Source of the DNA: SZUA-442 sp051011415
Lineage (GTDB): Bacteria > Actinomycetota > Acidimicrobiia > Spongiisociales > UBA5794
Reading direction: 5' to 3'
NCBI GenBank assembly: GCA_051011415.1
Contig: JBPCTY010000130.1
Span: 1 to 7,925, forward strand
Length of the DNA: 7,925 bases
Each line of letters starts with the position of its first letter. The stretch's first letter is position 1. Shown here in pieces: positions 1 through 5,795 of the stretch. The position numbers were made by a program, and so were the translations under genes. The notes beneath the pieces are model-generated. The model was given only the letters and a program-made list of their open reading frames with translations, made no database searches and was not told the origin of the DNA.

Positions 1-10
1 GTGGGTCGCG

Positions 11-940
11 TTATGGCGTGGGTTGTCCAAGGTCTGCCCACACCGGAGCCCACTCCAGATACAGCTCGGAATCGTCGTACACGAACGCCCCATAGACCTC
101 GCGATCGGAGTTCGGTACGAGACCCGCTGCCTCCTCAGGGTGGGTAGCAGTGAGCCAAGCACGAAAGGCTTGGTCAGGCCGATCGTCGAACATCGTTGCA
201 CCGACCACAATCTTCAGGATCTTCCCATCGGGATCCAGTGAGTAGACGTTTCTCGACTCCACGGGGCCTCCGGCAAGTGCCTCTTCGACTGGTCCGCTAC
301 GATTCGTCAGGCATGCAATGCCAGATGCCGAGGGCTCACATTCAGACAGCGAGAACGTTGTCTCCTGATTCCAAGCATGCCCCGCTTCCTCGACCATGCC
401 TTCGAGAGAGAATGTCAGTTGATTCGCCGAAGAGTGCACTCGGTAGGCACTGGGATCAAACAGGTCAGCGAACGCAGCGCTATCTCGACCATTCACCACC
501 GTCTCGTAGTTTTCGATGAACGCCACCTGCACCTCAGTCAGAACGGGTCCATCCGACTCCGCGGCCACACCGACAATCGTTGTCGGTGTGGCCTCGACGG
601 ATGTCGTCGGCGGTGTAGCCACGGTCGTAGGCGGTGCGGCATCGACGGATGTCGTCGTTGACGGCGCAACTGGCTCGAGCCCATCGCCCGGAGCAAGGAG
701 GAATGCGGCCGCGCCAAGCACCGCCACCACAATCGCTGCCGCTGCTGCGACCAGCCACCCTCGCCGTCTGGTCGACGGTGTGTCCTCTACCTTTTGTGGT
801 TCGTGGGTTTGCACGCTCGTGCTCCTTTGCCATGTGTCGGCGAGCAGCACGTTGAGGTCATCCGATTCATCCCTAAGGAGCCGCGTGTCGGGTGCGGGAT
901 TCGCAGCCCGGAGACGGTCCATGGCGGTATCGACTGACAT
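11..940 (-). CDS. Single-pass membrane protein with SnoaL/NTF2-like outer domain; putative anti-sigma partner
   Basis: A 309-residue protein encoded directly after the ECF sigma gene. Seen: a polar N-terminal segment of about 57 residues; Arg-rich stop at 58-60 followed by one hydrophobic span (about 61-84); a Thr/Pro/Val-rich low-complexity stalk (about 90-125); then a globular region (about 133-305) whose opening (FIENYETVVNGRDSAAFADLF) resembles SnoaL/NTF2-like folds, with two cysteines, Cys201 and Cys210, that could pair outside the cell. Its ATG shares one base with the sigma stop codon (TGATG), and a strong GAGGAGGG ribosome site lies 8 nt upstream, so the two are co-translated. Inference: the N-terminal tail holds the sigma factor at the membrane and the outer domain senses a signal. 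I see no HxxxCxxC zinc anti-sigma motif, so the anti-sigma role rests on context. It could instead be a regulated secreted-domain protein. Confidence 0.72.
   Translation of the reverse strand: MSVDTAMDRLRAANPAPDTRLLRDESDDLNVLLADTWQRSTSVQTHEPQKVEDTPSTRRRGWLVAAAAAIVVAVLGAAAFLLAPGDGLEPVAPSTTTSVDAAPPTTVATPPTTSVEATPTTIVGVAAESDGPVLTEVQVAFIENYETVVNGRDSAAFADLFDPSAYRVHSSANQLTFSLEGMVEEAGHAWNQETTFSLSECEPSASGIACLTNRSGPVEEALAGGPVESRNVYSLDPDGKILKIVVGATMFDDRPDQAFRAWLTATHPEEAAGLVPNSDREVYGAFVYDDSELYLEWAPVWADLGQPTP
563..593. repeat. Perfect intragenic inverted repeat, 14-bp arms, 3-nt loop
   Basis: The arms GGCCACACCGACAA (563-576) and TTGTCGGTGTGGCC (580-593) are exact reverse complements around the triplet TCG. 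The repeat lies in the coding region of the sigma-partner protein where it encodes the end of the Thr-rich stalk (residues near 116-127). In the mRNA it could form a very stable hairpin. It may be a by-product of repetitive Thr/Val codons or a real mRNA element. Confidence 0.85.
591..657 (-). repeat. Degenerate in-frame repeat encoding the Thr/Pro stalk
   Basis: The 16-mer TCGACGGATGTCGTCG occurs at 594-609 and again at 642-657, exactly 48 bp (16 codons) apart; with three flanking bases, 18 of 19 match. Between them lies a shorter related unit (GTCGTAGGCGGTG). In the protein this gives TTSVDAAPPTTVATPP followed by TTSVEATPTTIV. This looks like slippage or unequal-exchange expansion of a flexible stalk. 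Confidence 0.7.
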
Positions 941-1506
941 CAGCTCTGCCCTCCTCGGTTGGCAGCACGGGGGGAAACCTGTGCAGGGGTTCGTTCGAGT
1001 GCGGCGGCGAATCGGCGCCTTGCGCGGTGGAGTCGTTGTTCTGATGCAGACACCGATATTCCGAGAACGGTCGCTATCTCTGGTGCCGAGAGCTCTTCCC
1101 AGGAGGAGAGCATCAGAATCTCGCGGTCAGCATCGCGCAATCCGTCGAGTACGTCGATGACCTGTTGATCCTGCTCGCGGCGGATCACGGCGACTTCGGG
1201 ACCTTCGACCTGGCCTTCGCCAAGCGACGTGATCTTTTGCGATAGTCGGCGACGACGCTGATCTGAACGACGACTGTTCGACAGAACGCCTCGTGCAATC
1301 CCGAACAGCCACGGACGGGCAGTTTCCCAGTCGAGTTCGTCGATACGACGCCACGCAATCGCAAACACTTCAGCCGCAGCGTCTTCGGCACCTGATCGGT
1401 CAACGCGGCGAACGCAGTATCCGAGGACTTCGTCGTAGTGACTCAAGAACAGCGATGAGAACCTCGAATCGATTCCGAAAGCGGAGTGTTGCCTGGTCCA
1501 TCGCAT
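940..1506 (-). CDS. ECF-type RNA polymerase sigma factor (sigma-70 family)
   Basis: A 188-residue extracytoplasmic-function sigma factor, which directs RNA polymerase to a small stress or signal regulon. Seen: region 2 at about residues 16-85 (FSSLFLSHYDEVLGYC, then the acidic DAAAEVFAIAWRR, then RPWLFGIARGVLSNSRR, which matches the region 2.3/2.4 promoter-melting pattern); a short charged linker; and region 4 at about 112-172 (LDGLRDADREILMLSSWEEL, then the helix-turn-helix APEIATVLGISVSASEQRLHRARRR). Length is normal for ECF factors, and there is no C-terminal extension. The ATG at 1506 is the only common start codon between the in-frame stop at 1546-1548 and region 2; no clear Shine-Dalgarno lies at normal distance (a GAGGG sits 18 nt away). 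The gene overlaps its membrane partner by one base. A concentric inverted repeat sits 6 nt upstream and may govern expression. Regulon and ECF group are unknown. Confidence 0.93.
   Translation of the reverse strand: MRWTRQHSAFGIDSRFSSLFLSHYDEVLGYCVRRVDRSGAEDAAAEVFAIAWRRIDELDWETARPWLFGIARGVLSNSRRSDQRRRRLSQKITSLGEGQVEGPEVAVIRREQDQQVIDVLDGLRDADREILMLSSWEELSAPEIATVLGISVSASEQRLHRARRRFAAALERTPAQVSPRAANRGGQS
949..956 (-). promoter_or_regulatory. Ribosome binding site of the sigma-partner gene
   Basis: GAGGAGGG on the minus strand, 8 nt before the ATG at 940. It lies within the last codons of the sigma gene and supports this start. It is stronger than any site before the sigma gene itself, so the partner may be translated at least as well as the sigma factor. 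Confidence 0.75.
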
Positions 1507-1512
1507 ACTGGG

Positions 1513-1572
1513 AGTTGTCCACTTCCCTCGAATTCCTGACAGGTGTCAGGAATGTGTTCAACCTGGACAACT
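1513..1572. promoter_or_regulatory. Concentric double inverted repeat upstream of the sigma gene (putative operator or 5'-leader structure)
   Basis: The inner perfect repeat is ATTCCTGACA (1532-1541), GG, TGTCAGGAAT (1544-1553). The outer perfect repeat is AGTTGTCCA (1513-1521) and TGGACAACT (1564-1572). Both share one centre, between 1542 and 1543, leaving unpaired 10-nt segments on each side. The block begins 6 nt before the sigma ATG. On the minus strand TGAAC (1559-1555) and TGTC within the palindrome have roughly the layout of ECF promoter elements, which would fit autoregulation, but that match is weak. It could bind a dimeric or tetrameric regulator, or fold in the leader mRNA. The symmetry is seen; the function is inferred. 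Confidence 0.55.
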
Positions 1573-1614
1573 ATCCCACAGAGGCGACCAAAGCCGCCTT
1601 GCAGCAGGGGGGAA

Positions 1615-1641
1615 GATCGGAGAGGCAGTGCCTCTCCGATC
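1615..1641 (-). terminator. Hairpin terminator candidate downstream of the oxidoreductase operon
   Basis: GATCGGAGAGGCA (1615-1627) and TGCCTCTCCGATC (1629-1641) are perfect complements with a single central base, realistically a 12-bp stem with a 3-nt loop. It lies about 92 nt after the oxidoreductase stop. On the minus strand it is followed by TTCCCCCC and not by a run of T, so it is a non-canonical intrinsic terminator at best, of the sort common in high-GC bacteria. It separates this operon from the sigma gene's upstream region. Confidence 0.55.
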
Positions 1642-1733
1642 CTTGCGTCCACTCCTATCAGCGACGCCCGAGATGCGCATATCCGGCATTATGCGTGCTT
1701 GCTGCCAAGGACGCTTGGGTACAGCTGAGCTTT

Positions 1734-3281
1734 CTAGGGCGTTCCGTTTAAGTACCGCGCGCAGGCGCGCGCTGCTTGTTTGCCGGAACCAACGGCGGCA
1801 GTCATCCCGCCGCCTCCGACCCATGCTCCGGCGAGAAACAGGTTGTCCATTGGGGTGGTTGGTTTTCGTCGGTTCATCTGGTTCATCACGGTCTGCTCCC
1901 GGCCATACAGGGACCCACCCAGTTGGCGGACGTAGCGGACGTTGGTCAGTGGCGTGCCGATGTTCTTGACGACAATCGATTCGCGAAGCCCCGGAATCAG
2001 TTCTTCCGCTCTCTTGATCAATAGGTCGCCAGCAGCTTCCTTGACGTCGTGGTACTCCTGCTTCACTCGATAGTTCTCGAGGTCTCCGCCCGTGCCCCAG
2101 ACATTTTCGTGATCCCAGGGCGCCAGCGCGGTGAGTACCAACACCGTGCAGCCCTCCGGTGCACAGTCTGGGTCGACAACCGAGTAGTTCGAGATGATCA
2201 TTCCTGACTCATCGAAGCGGCCATCGACAAGTGCTTGGTACTCGGCCTCGATGTCATAGCCAGCGGCGTATATGTACTCGTGGTGATTCCATCCCTCTGC
2301 GGCGAGGTCCCTGTCAACGCCAAGATGCACCACCAGACTCGATACGGCCGGTGTCTCAGACTCTGCATCGCTCAACCATTGTCCTTCGAGAGTGCCCTCG
2401 GGTAGCAAACCAGCGGTTGCCATCGGGCTTGCGTTCGACACCACCGCCTTTGCATGAACCTCACTGCCGCGATGGGTTCGAACGACAACGCCGTTGGCGG
2501 TTGGTTCAATTCCTGTGACGGTGCTGCGCAGGAGAACCTGACCGCCGTGTTCCTCGATCGCCTCAGCGATGGCCCAAGTCATCGTCCCTGACCCCCCGGT
2601 CGGGTACCAGGCACCGGCCGAGTGATACGACAACAGTGTCAACGCAAACTGCCCTGCCGAAAGGCGTGACGGAGGAAGACCAAGATATCCCCACAGCGCG
2701 GTGACCGTGGCCTTGGCCTCGGCTGAGTCGAGATACTGCGAAACAAAGGCATCCCAGGTACTTGCAAACGCAAAGGCCATGTCCGGATATGCGGCTGGCA
2801 TCTCGTGTTGGGGAACGCGAATCCCCTGGGAACGGTCGCGAACATACTTCGCCATATCGTGCCCGATGCGCCTGATCGAGGCGAACAGTTCCTTGGCTCC
2901 CTCGATCTCCTCGGGGAAGATCTCGCCCAGGTTCGAGAGATAGGTCGGGAGATCTGTGGTGACCTCGATCTCGAAGTCGGGGAACCTGGCGGTGTAGAAC
3001 GGAACAAGCTCGTTGAACTCCACCTTGTCGAGGATGCCGAGCGTGTCGAACATCGGGCGTGCCCACCCGCCGTCGCCGAGCCCGTCGAGGGCGTGAAGTG
3101 CTACTTCGAACCGGAATTCCTCTTTCCGGAAGTAGTGCGCATAGCCCCCTGGCTTCGTGTGGCCTTCGAGCACCACTACGTCGAAGCCCTTGTCCTGGAT
3201 GTGTCTGGCTGCCGAGAGTCCGCCCAGACCCGCACCAATGATGGCCACATCGGTGGTGATCAGCTGCGGTTCGTCCGTCAT
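1734..3281 (-). CDS. FAD-dependent oxidoreductase, phytoene desaturase / CrtISO / retinol saturase-like family
   Basis: A 515-residue flavoprotein of the amine-oxidase/phytoene-dehydrogenase superfamily. Seen: an N-terminal Rossmann motif binding the FAD ADP moiety (IIGAGLGGLSAA, residues 14-25, with Glu39 ending the second strand, then KPGGYAHYF at 43-51); a central PTGGSGTMTWAIAEAI (227-242) followed by GGQVLLRSTVTGI, typical of CrtI/CrtISO proteins; VVSNASP (280-286); and the C-terminal FAD-closing segment NLFLAGAWVGGGGMTAAVGSGKQ (about 479-501). Length fits the family. No signal peptide. The ATG overlaps the upstream transporter stop (ATGA) and the nearest AGGAG is too far to serve, so translation is probably coupled. 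No carotenoid genes are nearby, so a polyene or lipid double bond is only a guess for the substrate; isomerase, saturase and desaturase roles cannot be told apart here. Confidence 0.88.
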   Translation of the reverse strand: MTDEPQLITTDVAIIGAGLGGLSAARHIQDKGFDVVVLEGHTKPGGYAHYFRKEEFRFEVALHALDGLGDGGWARPMFDTLGILDKVEFNELVPFYTARFPDFEIEVTTDLPTYLSNLGEIFPEEIEGAKELFASIRRIGHDMAKYVRDRSQGIRVPQHEMPAAYPDMAFAFASTWDAFVSQYLDSAEAKATVTALWGYLGLPPSRLSAGQFALTLLSYHSAGAWYPTGGSGTMTWAIAEAIEEHGGQVLLRSTVTGIEPTANGVVVRTHRGSEVHAKAVVSNASPMATAGLLPEGTLEGQWLSDAESETPAVSSLVVHLGVDRDLAAEGWNHHEYIYAAGYDIEAEYQALVDGRFDESGMIISNYSVVDPDCAPEGCTVLVLTALAPWDHENVWGTGGDLENYRVKQEYHDVKEAAGDLLIKRAEELIPGLRESIVVKNIGTPLTNVRYVRQLGGSLYGREQTVMNQMNRRKPTTPMDNLFLAGAWVGGGGMTAAVGSGKQAARACARYLNGTP

Positions 3282-4528
3282 GCGTCGGAGACTATTGGCT
3301 CCTCAGCCTCTTCCGGAAACGGGTCCCGGTCGGTCAGCTTCGCCCATATGTAGACGACCACGTCTCTGATTGACGCGATCACGGGGACGGCGAGCAGCGA
3401 TCCGAGGAGGCCTCCTACCTGGAAGCCCACGAGAAGCCCGATCAGCACAACCGCCGGGCGAAGCCTGACCGCGGTCCCCATCACTCTTGGAGCAATTATG
3501 TTCGCTTGAAGCTGCACGACCACGACGTAGATTCCCGCAACGATCAAGGCGAACCAGAAGTTCTCGAGCTCCGGCCATCGTGTCGATCCCGAGATGAGCG
3601 CCGCGAGAACTCCTGGGATGGCGGCGAGGATCGGCCCAAACGTTGGGATCATGTTCAAGACCACCATGATCGCTCCCATTAGGAACGCACCGGGAAGGCC
3701 AACAAGCCAGAGCACTGCAAACACGAGGAGCCCCGTGATGAGGGAGTTGACAAGCTGCCCGTACAGGTAGCCACGCCACACACGCTTCTGTGACTGCATC
3801 ATCAGCAGCCCATCTCGTTCGTAACCGGGAGGGATATGTTCGATCAGACCATCGTGCATTCGGCTGCTGTCTGCGTTGAGATACATCGCAACCAAGACCG
3901 TCACGATCGCTGACGTCACGATTGCCGTGATGACACCAACGACGGTCCGGAATCCGCTGAGCCCTGCACCCAGATACTCCAACACCCTCTCTGCATCGAC
4001 CTCGAATCCTCCCGGCGAGCCCTCGGTCTCTGCAAGACCGGCGATAATGCCGGACACATCGACGGAGAGACCAAACACCAGAATCTTCCCACCGTCATCG
4101 GCCTCCGCAAGCAGCCACACTCTTGCCTCATCGACCAGTCCGATCGGGTCGAGCTCGATGATCGACGCGACAATCGATGACGCAAGGAAATAGCCAAACG
4201 CCAGCGTCCCGACGAAGACCACCAGGTACGCAACCAGAAGAGCGATGCCCCGGGGCACGTGCAGCCTTGTGTTTGCGAGCTTGATGAGCGGAGCCACAAG
4301 AAACGCAATCAGAGCGGCGAGGGCGGCGACTGCTATCACGTTGCGGATGAGATAGACGCCGATAAGGCCAAGCACGAAGCCCATCGCTATGACGAGAAGC
4401 TTCGCCTTCTCCCCCCAGAGAGGGGACGGCGGGAACGTAGAGGCTTCCTCGAGTTCCGGAATGTGATCGGCGACCGGTGTCGCAGCTGAGGGTGCCTCGT
4501 TCGATTCCACGACACCACGGTAGACCAA
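3278..4528 (-). CDS. AI-2E family transporter (PerM/YdiK/TqsA-like, formerly UPF0118)
   Basis: A 416-residue multi-spanning inner-membrane protein. Seen: a cytoplasmic N-terminus rich in Glu/Pro (about 1-40); a paired-helix start (LLVIAMGFVLGLIGVYLI, then IAVAALAALIAFLVAPLI); helix PRGIALLVAYLVVFVGTLAFG; a polar middle region; and the conserved C-terminal core with NMIPTFGPILAAIPGVLAALI and VVLIGLLVGFQVGGLLGSLLAVPVIASI. About eight membrane segments are expected. Family members are linked to AI-2 export, Na+/H+ exchange or unknown permeation, so the substrate is open. The chosen start is TTG at 4528, preceded by AGAGG with a short 3-nt spacer; a GTG at 4510 in the same frame is the alternative but has no ribosome site. 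The gene is first in an operon with the FAD oxidoreductase and divergent from the nitroreductase, only 32 bp away. Confidence 0.87.
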   Translation of the reverse strand: MVYRGVVESNEAPSAATPVADHIPELEEASTFPPSPLWGEKAKLLVIAMGFVLGLIGVYLIRNVIAVAALAALIAFLVAPLIKLANTRLHVPRGIALLVAYLVVFVGTLAFGYFLASSIVASIIELDPIGLVDEARVWLLAEADDGGKILVFGLSVDVSGIIAGLAETEGSPGGFEVDAERVLEYLGAGLSGFRTVVGVITAIVTSAIVTVLVAMYLNADSSRMHDGLIEHIPPGYERDGLLMMQSQKRVWRGYLYGQLVNSLITGLLVFAVLWLVGLPGAFLMGAIMVVLNMIPTFGPILAAIPGVLAALISGSTRWPELENFWFALIVAGIYVVVVQLQANIIAPRVMGTAVRLRPAVVLIGLLVGFQVGGLLGSLLAVPVIASIRDVVVYIWAKLTDRDPFPEEAEEPIVSDA

Positions 4529-4531
4529 GCA

Positions 4532-4536
4532 CCTCT
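4532..4536 (-). promoter_or_regulatory. Possible ribosome binding site deciding the TTG start of the AI-2E transporter
   Basis: AGAGG on the minus strand, 3 nt before the TTG at 4528. The spacing is short, but no comparable site precedes the alternative GTG at 4510, so the longer start is preferred. Confidence 0.4.
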
Positions 4537-4547
4537 GTTTTCCGGGT

Positions 4548-4553
4548 TACGCT
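4548..4553 (+). promoter_or_regulatory. Candidate -10 hexamer for a leaderless nitroreductase transcript
   Basis: TACGCT fits the TANNNT pattern and ends 7 nt before the GTG at 4561, so transcription would begin at or next to the start codon. There is no Shine-Dalgarno before that GTG and no clear -35 box. This is the layout known for leaderless genes in actinobacteria. Confidence 0.42.
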
Positions 4554-4560
4554 GACGGTC

Positions 4561-5043
4561 GTGAACCTGTACGCCCGCACAATGCGCAAGCTGTCCACGA
4601 CATCCGCAATGCGCTGGACGCTTTCGAAGGTTCTGACCCCGCTTGACATCAAGTTGAAGGGCACCCGATTCGCACCATCGACGCTCGGCATGGAAAGCCC
4701 TCTGTGCTATCTCACAACCACCGGTCGCAAGTCCGGTGAGCAACGAACAGTCCCCCTGCTCTATGTGCAAGCTGAGGATGCGGTCGCCGTAGCTGCTACC
4801 AACTTCGGGCAAACAAACCACCCAGCGTGGGCGCTCAACCTCGAAGATGATCCAAATGCCGTCCTTGAGATCGATGGAAACACGTCGTCCGTCGTCGCTC
4901 GTTCTCCCGACGGTCATGAATCAGCCGATCTGTGGTCCCAGTTCGAAGCGGTATGGCCCGGGTACCGCGAGTACCGCAAGATCGCTCCCCGGGACATCAA
5001 GATGTTCGTCCTGGAAGCCGGCGATGTCCCAGACGAGACGTAG
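4561..5043 (+). CDS. Nitroreductase-family deazaflavin-dependent oxidoreductase (DDN-like, F420-binding split-barrel)
   Basis: A 160-residue protein of the DDN/FDOR family, whose members use reduced coenzyme F420 to reduce quinones, nitro-compounds or other electron acceptors. Seen: an amphipathic N-terminus; the family core LTTTGRKSGEQRTVPLLYV (51-69); a strand with VAVAATNFG (75-83); the NHPAWALNLEDDPNA motif (86-100); and the C-terminal VWPGYREYRKIAPRDIKMFVLE (131-152). Length matches the family. The frame is open back to an ATG at 4477, but that extension is basic, unlike the family, and overlaps the divergent transporter. GTG at 4561 is preferred because of the -10-like hexamer in front; ATG at 4582 is possible. 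The physiological substrate is unknown. Having this gene implies, but does not prove, that the host makes F420. Confidence 0.85.
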   Translation: MNLYARTMRKLSTTSAMRWTLSKVLTPLDIKLKGTRFAPSTLGMESPLCYLTTTGRKSGEQRTVPLLYVQAEDAVAVAATNFGQTNHPAWALNLEDDPNAVLEIDGNTSSVVARSPDGHESADLWSQFEAVWPGYREYRKIAPRDIKMFVLEAGDVPDET

Positions 5044-5052
5044 AATCTACGT
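5038..5052 (+). promoter_or_regulatory. Palindromic -10 region overlapping a stop codon, before the leaderless VIT gene
   Basis: ACGTAGA (5038-5044), A, TCTACGT (5046-5052) is a perfect 7-bp inverted repeat. Inside it TAGAAT (5041-5046) resembles the TATAAT -10 box and begins with the TAG stop of the nitroreductase gene. Six nt separate it from the ATG at 5053, so the transcript would start at the ATG. No Shine-Dalgarno is seen. A repressor bound to the palindrome would cover the -10 box and start point; that is inference. Confidence 0.5.
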
Positions 5053-5790
5053 ATGACCGACAGTGACCCCGTGAGTGACGACGTCCACGTCTATGAACCC
5101 CACATCGGTGCCAGCCGGCAGTACATGCGAGACATCATCTTGGGTGTCAACGACGGACTCGTTTCGACGTTTCTCCTTGTCTCCGGTGTCGTTGGTGGAG
5201 GCCTCTCGACGACCGACGTCCTTCTGACCGGTATCGCTGGAGCGGTCGCTGGTGCGATTTCAATGTCGATCGGCGAGTACATCGCAACGAAGAGCCAAGA
5301 GGAAGTCTTCGATGCAGAGATCGAACTCGAGAAGCATCACCTACTGCATCACCGAGACCACGAACGCGAACAGCTGCGGGAGATGTTGGCTGAGCGTGGC
5401 TTGTCGGGAGATGATCTCGACACCGTTGTCGACATCATCGACAGCGATGACACCGCAATGCTGAATATGCAGGCTGCGCTCGAGTTCGGAATCGTGGATG
5501 ATGAGCGCCGGAGCCCCTACGCGGCGGCGGTGGCCTCCGGGTTCTTGTTCCTCGCGGGAGCACTTCCGTCGGTTATTCCGTTTGCATTCGTCGATGACAC
5601 GACTACTGGGCTCATTGCCGCGGCGATACTCGCAGGGATCGGCCTATTCGCCGTCGGTGCGGTGAAGACGATGCAGACCAAGAAGAATCCGTTCCTCTCA
5701 GGAGGCGAAAACCTGCTCCTCGGGCTCTTCGGAGGAGTGCTGGCTTACCTGGTTGGTGTGATGTTCGACAGCTTCATCTCGAACAACTGA
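5053..5790 (+). CDS. VIT1/CCC1-family iron/manganese transporter
   Basis: A 245-residue membrane protein of the VIT1/CCC1 family, which exports or sequesters Fe2+ and Mn2+ in exchange for protons. Seen: helix 1 with the hallmark RDIILGVNDGLVSTFLLVSGVVGG (26-49, Asp34 in the transport path); helix 2 ending in SMSIGEYIATKSQ (70-82, Met71 and Glu75 at conserved spots); a cytoplasmic helical segment of about 83-150, the family's metal-binding domain, with acidic residues and a His cluster at 95-103; then three more helices (about 155-177, 185-209 and 218-240) with the conserved NPFLSGGENLLLGLFGG (212-228). Five spans and the length fit the family. The ATG at 5053 directly follows a -10-like hexamer, so the gene is probably leaderless; it may also be read through from the nitroreductase. 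Metal preference cannot be read from sequence. Confidence 0.92.
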   Translation: MTDSDPVSDDVHVYEPHIGASRQYMRDIILGVNDGLVSTFLLVSGVVGGGLSTTDVLLTGIAGAVAGAISMSIGEYIATKSQEEVFDAEIELEKHHLLHHRDHEREQLREMLAERGLSGDDLDTVVDIIDSDDTAMLNMQAALEFGIVDDERRSPYAAAVASGFLFLAGALPSVIPFAFVDDTTTGLIAAAILAGIGLFAVGAVKTMQTKKNPFLSGGENLLLGLFGGVLAYLVGVMFDSFISNN

Positions 5791-5795
5791 GGAAG

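Larger units (their letters stand above)
1507..1733. other. Intergenic region between oxidoreductase operon and sigma operon
   Basis: No coding frame here looks real. It contains, in minus-strand order, a weak small inverted repeat (CGCATA 1676-1681 with TATGCG 1690-1695), the terminator-like hairpin at 1615-1641, and the concentric inverted repeat at 1513-1572. The sigma promoter must lie here, but I cannot pick one with confidence. Confidence 0.6.

Noticed and set aside
534..833. Alternative minus-strand frames over the Thr-rich stalk and membrane segment
   Set aside because: Out of frame with the sigma partner; composition is repetitive Arg/Gly/His from the repeated codons and no ribosome site is convincing.
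516..1160. Long plus-strand open frame across the sigma and partner genes
   Set aside because: Its translation is Arg/Ser/Val-rich without domain character and lies opposite two well-supported minus-strand genes; it is an antisense artefact of high GC.
1676..1695. CGCATA ... TATGCG small inverted repeat in the intergenic gap
   Set aside because: Only 6 bp with an 8-nt loop; too weak to call beside the much stronger hairpin at 1615-1641.
1757..1770. GCGCGC-AG-GCGCGC inverted repeat
   Set aside because: It lies in Ala/Arg codons at the C-terminus of the oxidoreductase and is explained by composition.
4477..4560. Upstream ATG extension of the nitroreductase
   Set aside because: The added 28 residues overlap the divergent transporter start and do not resemble the family; no promoter or ribosome site precedes the ATG.
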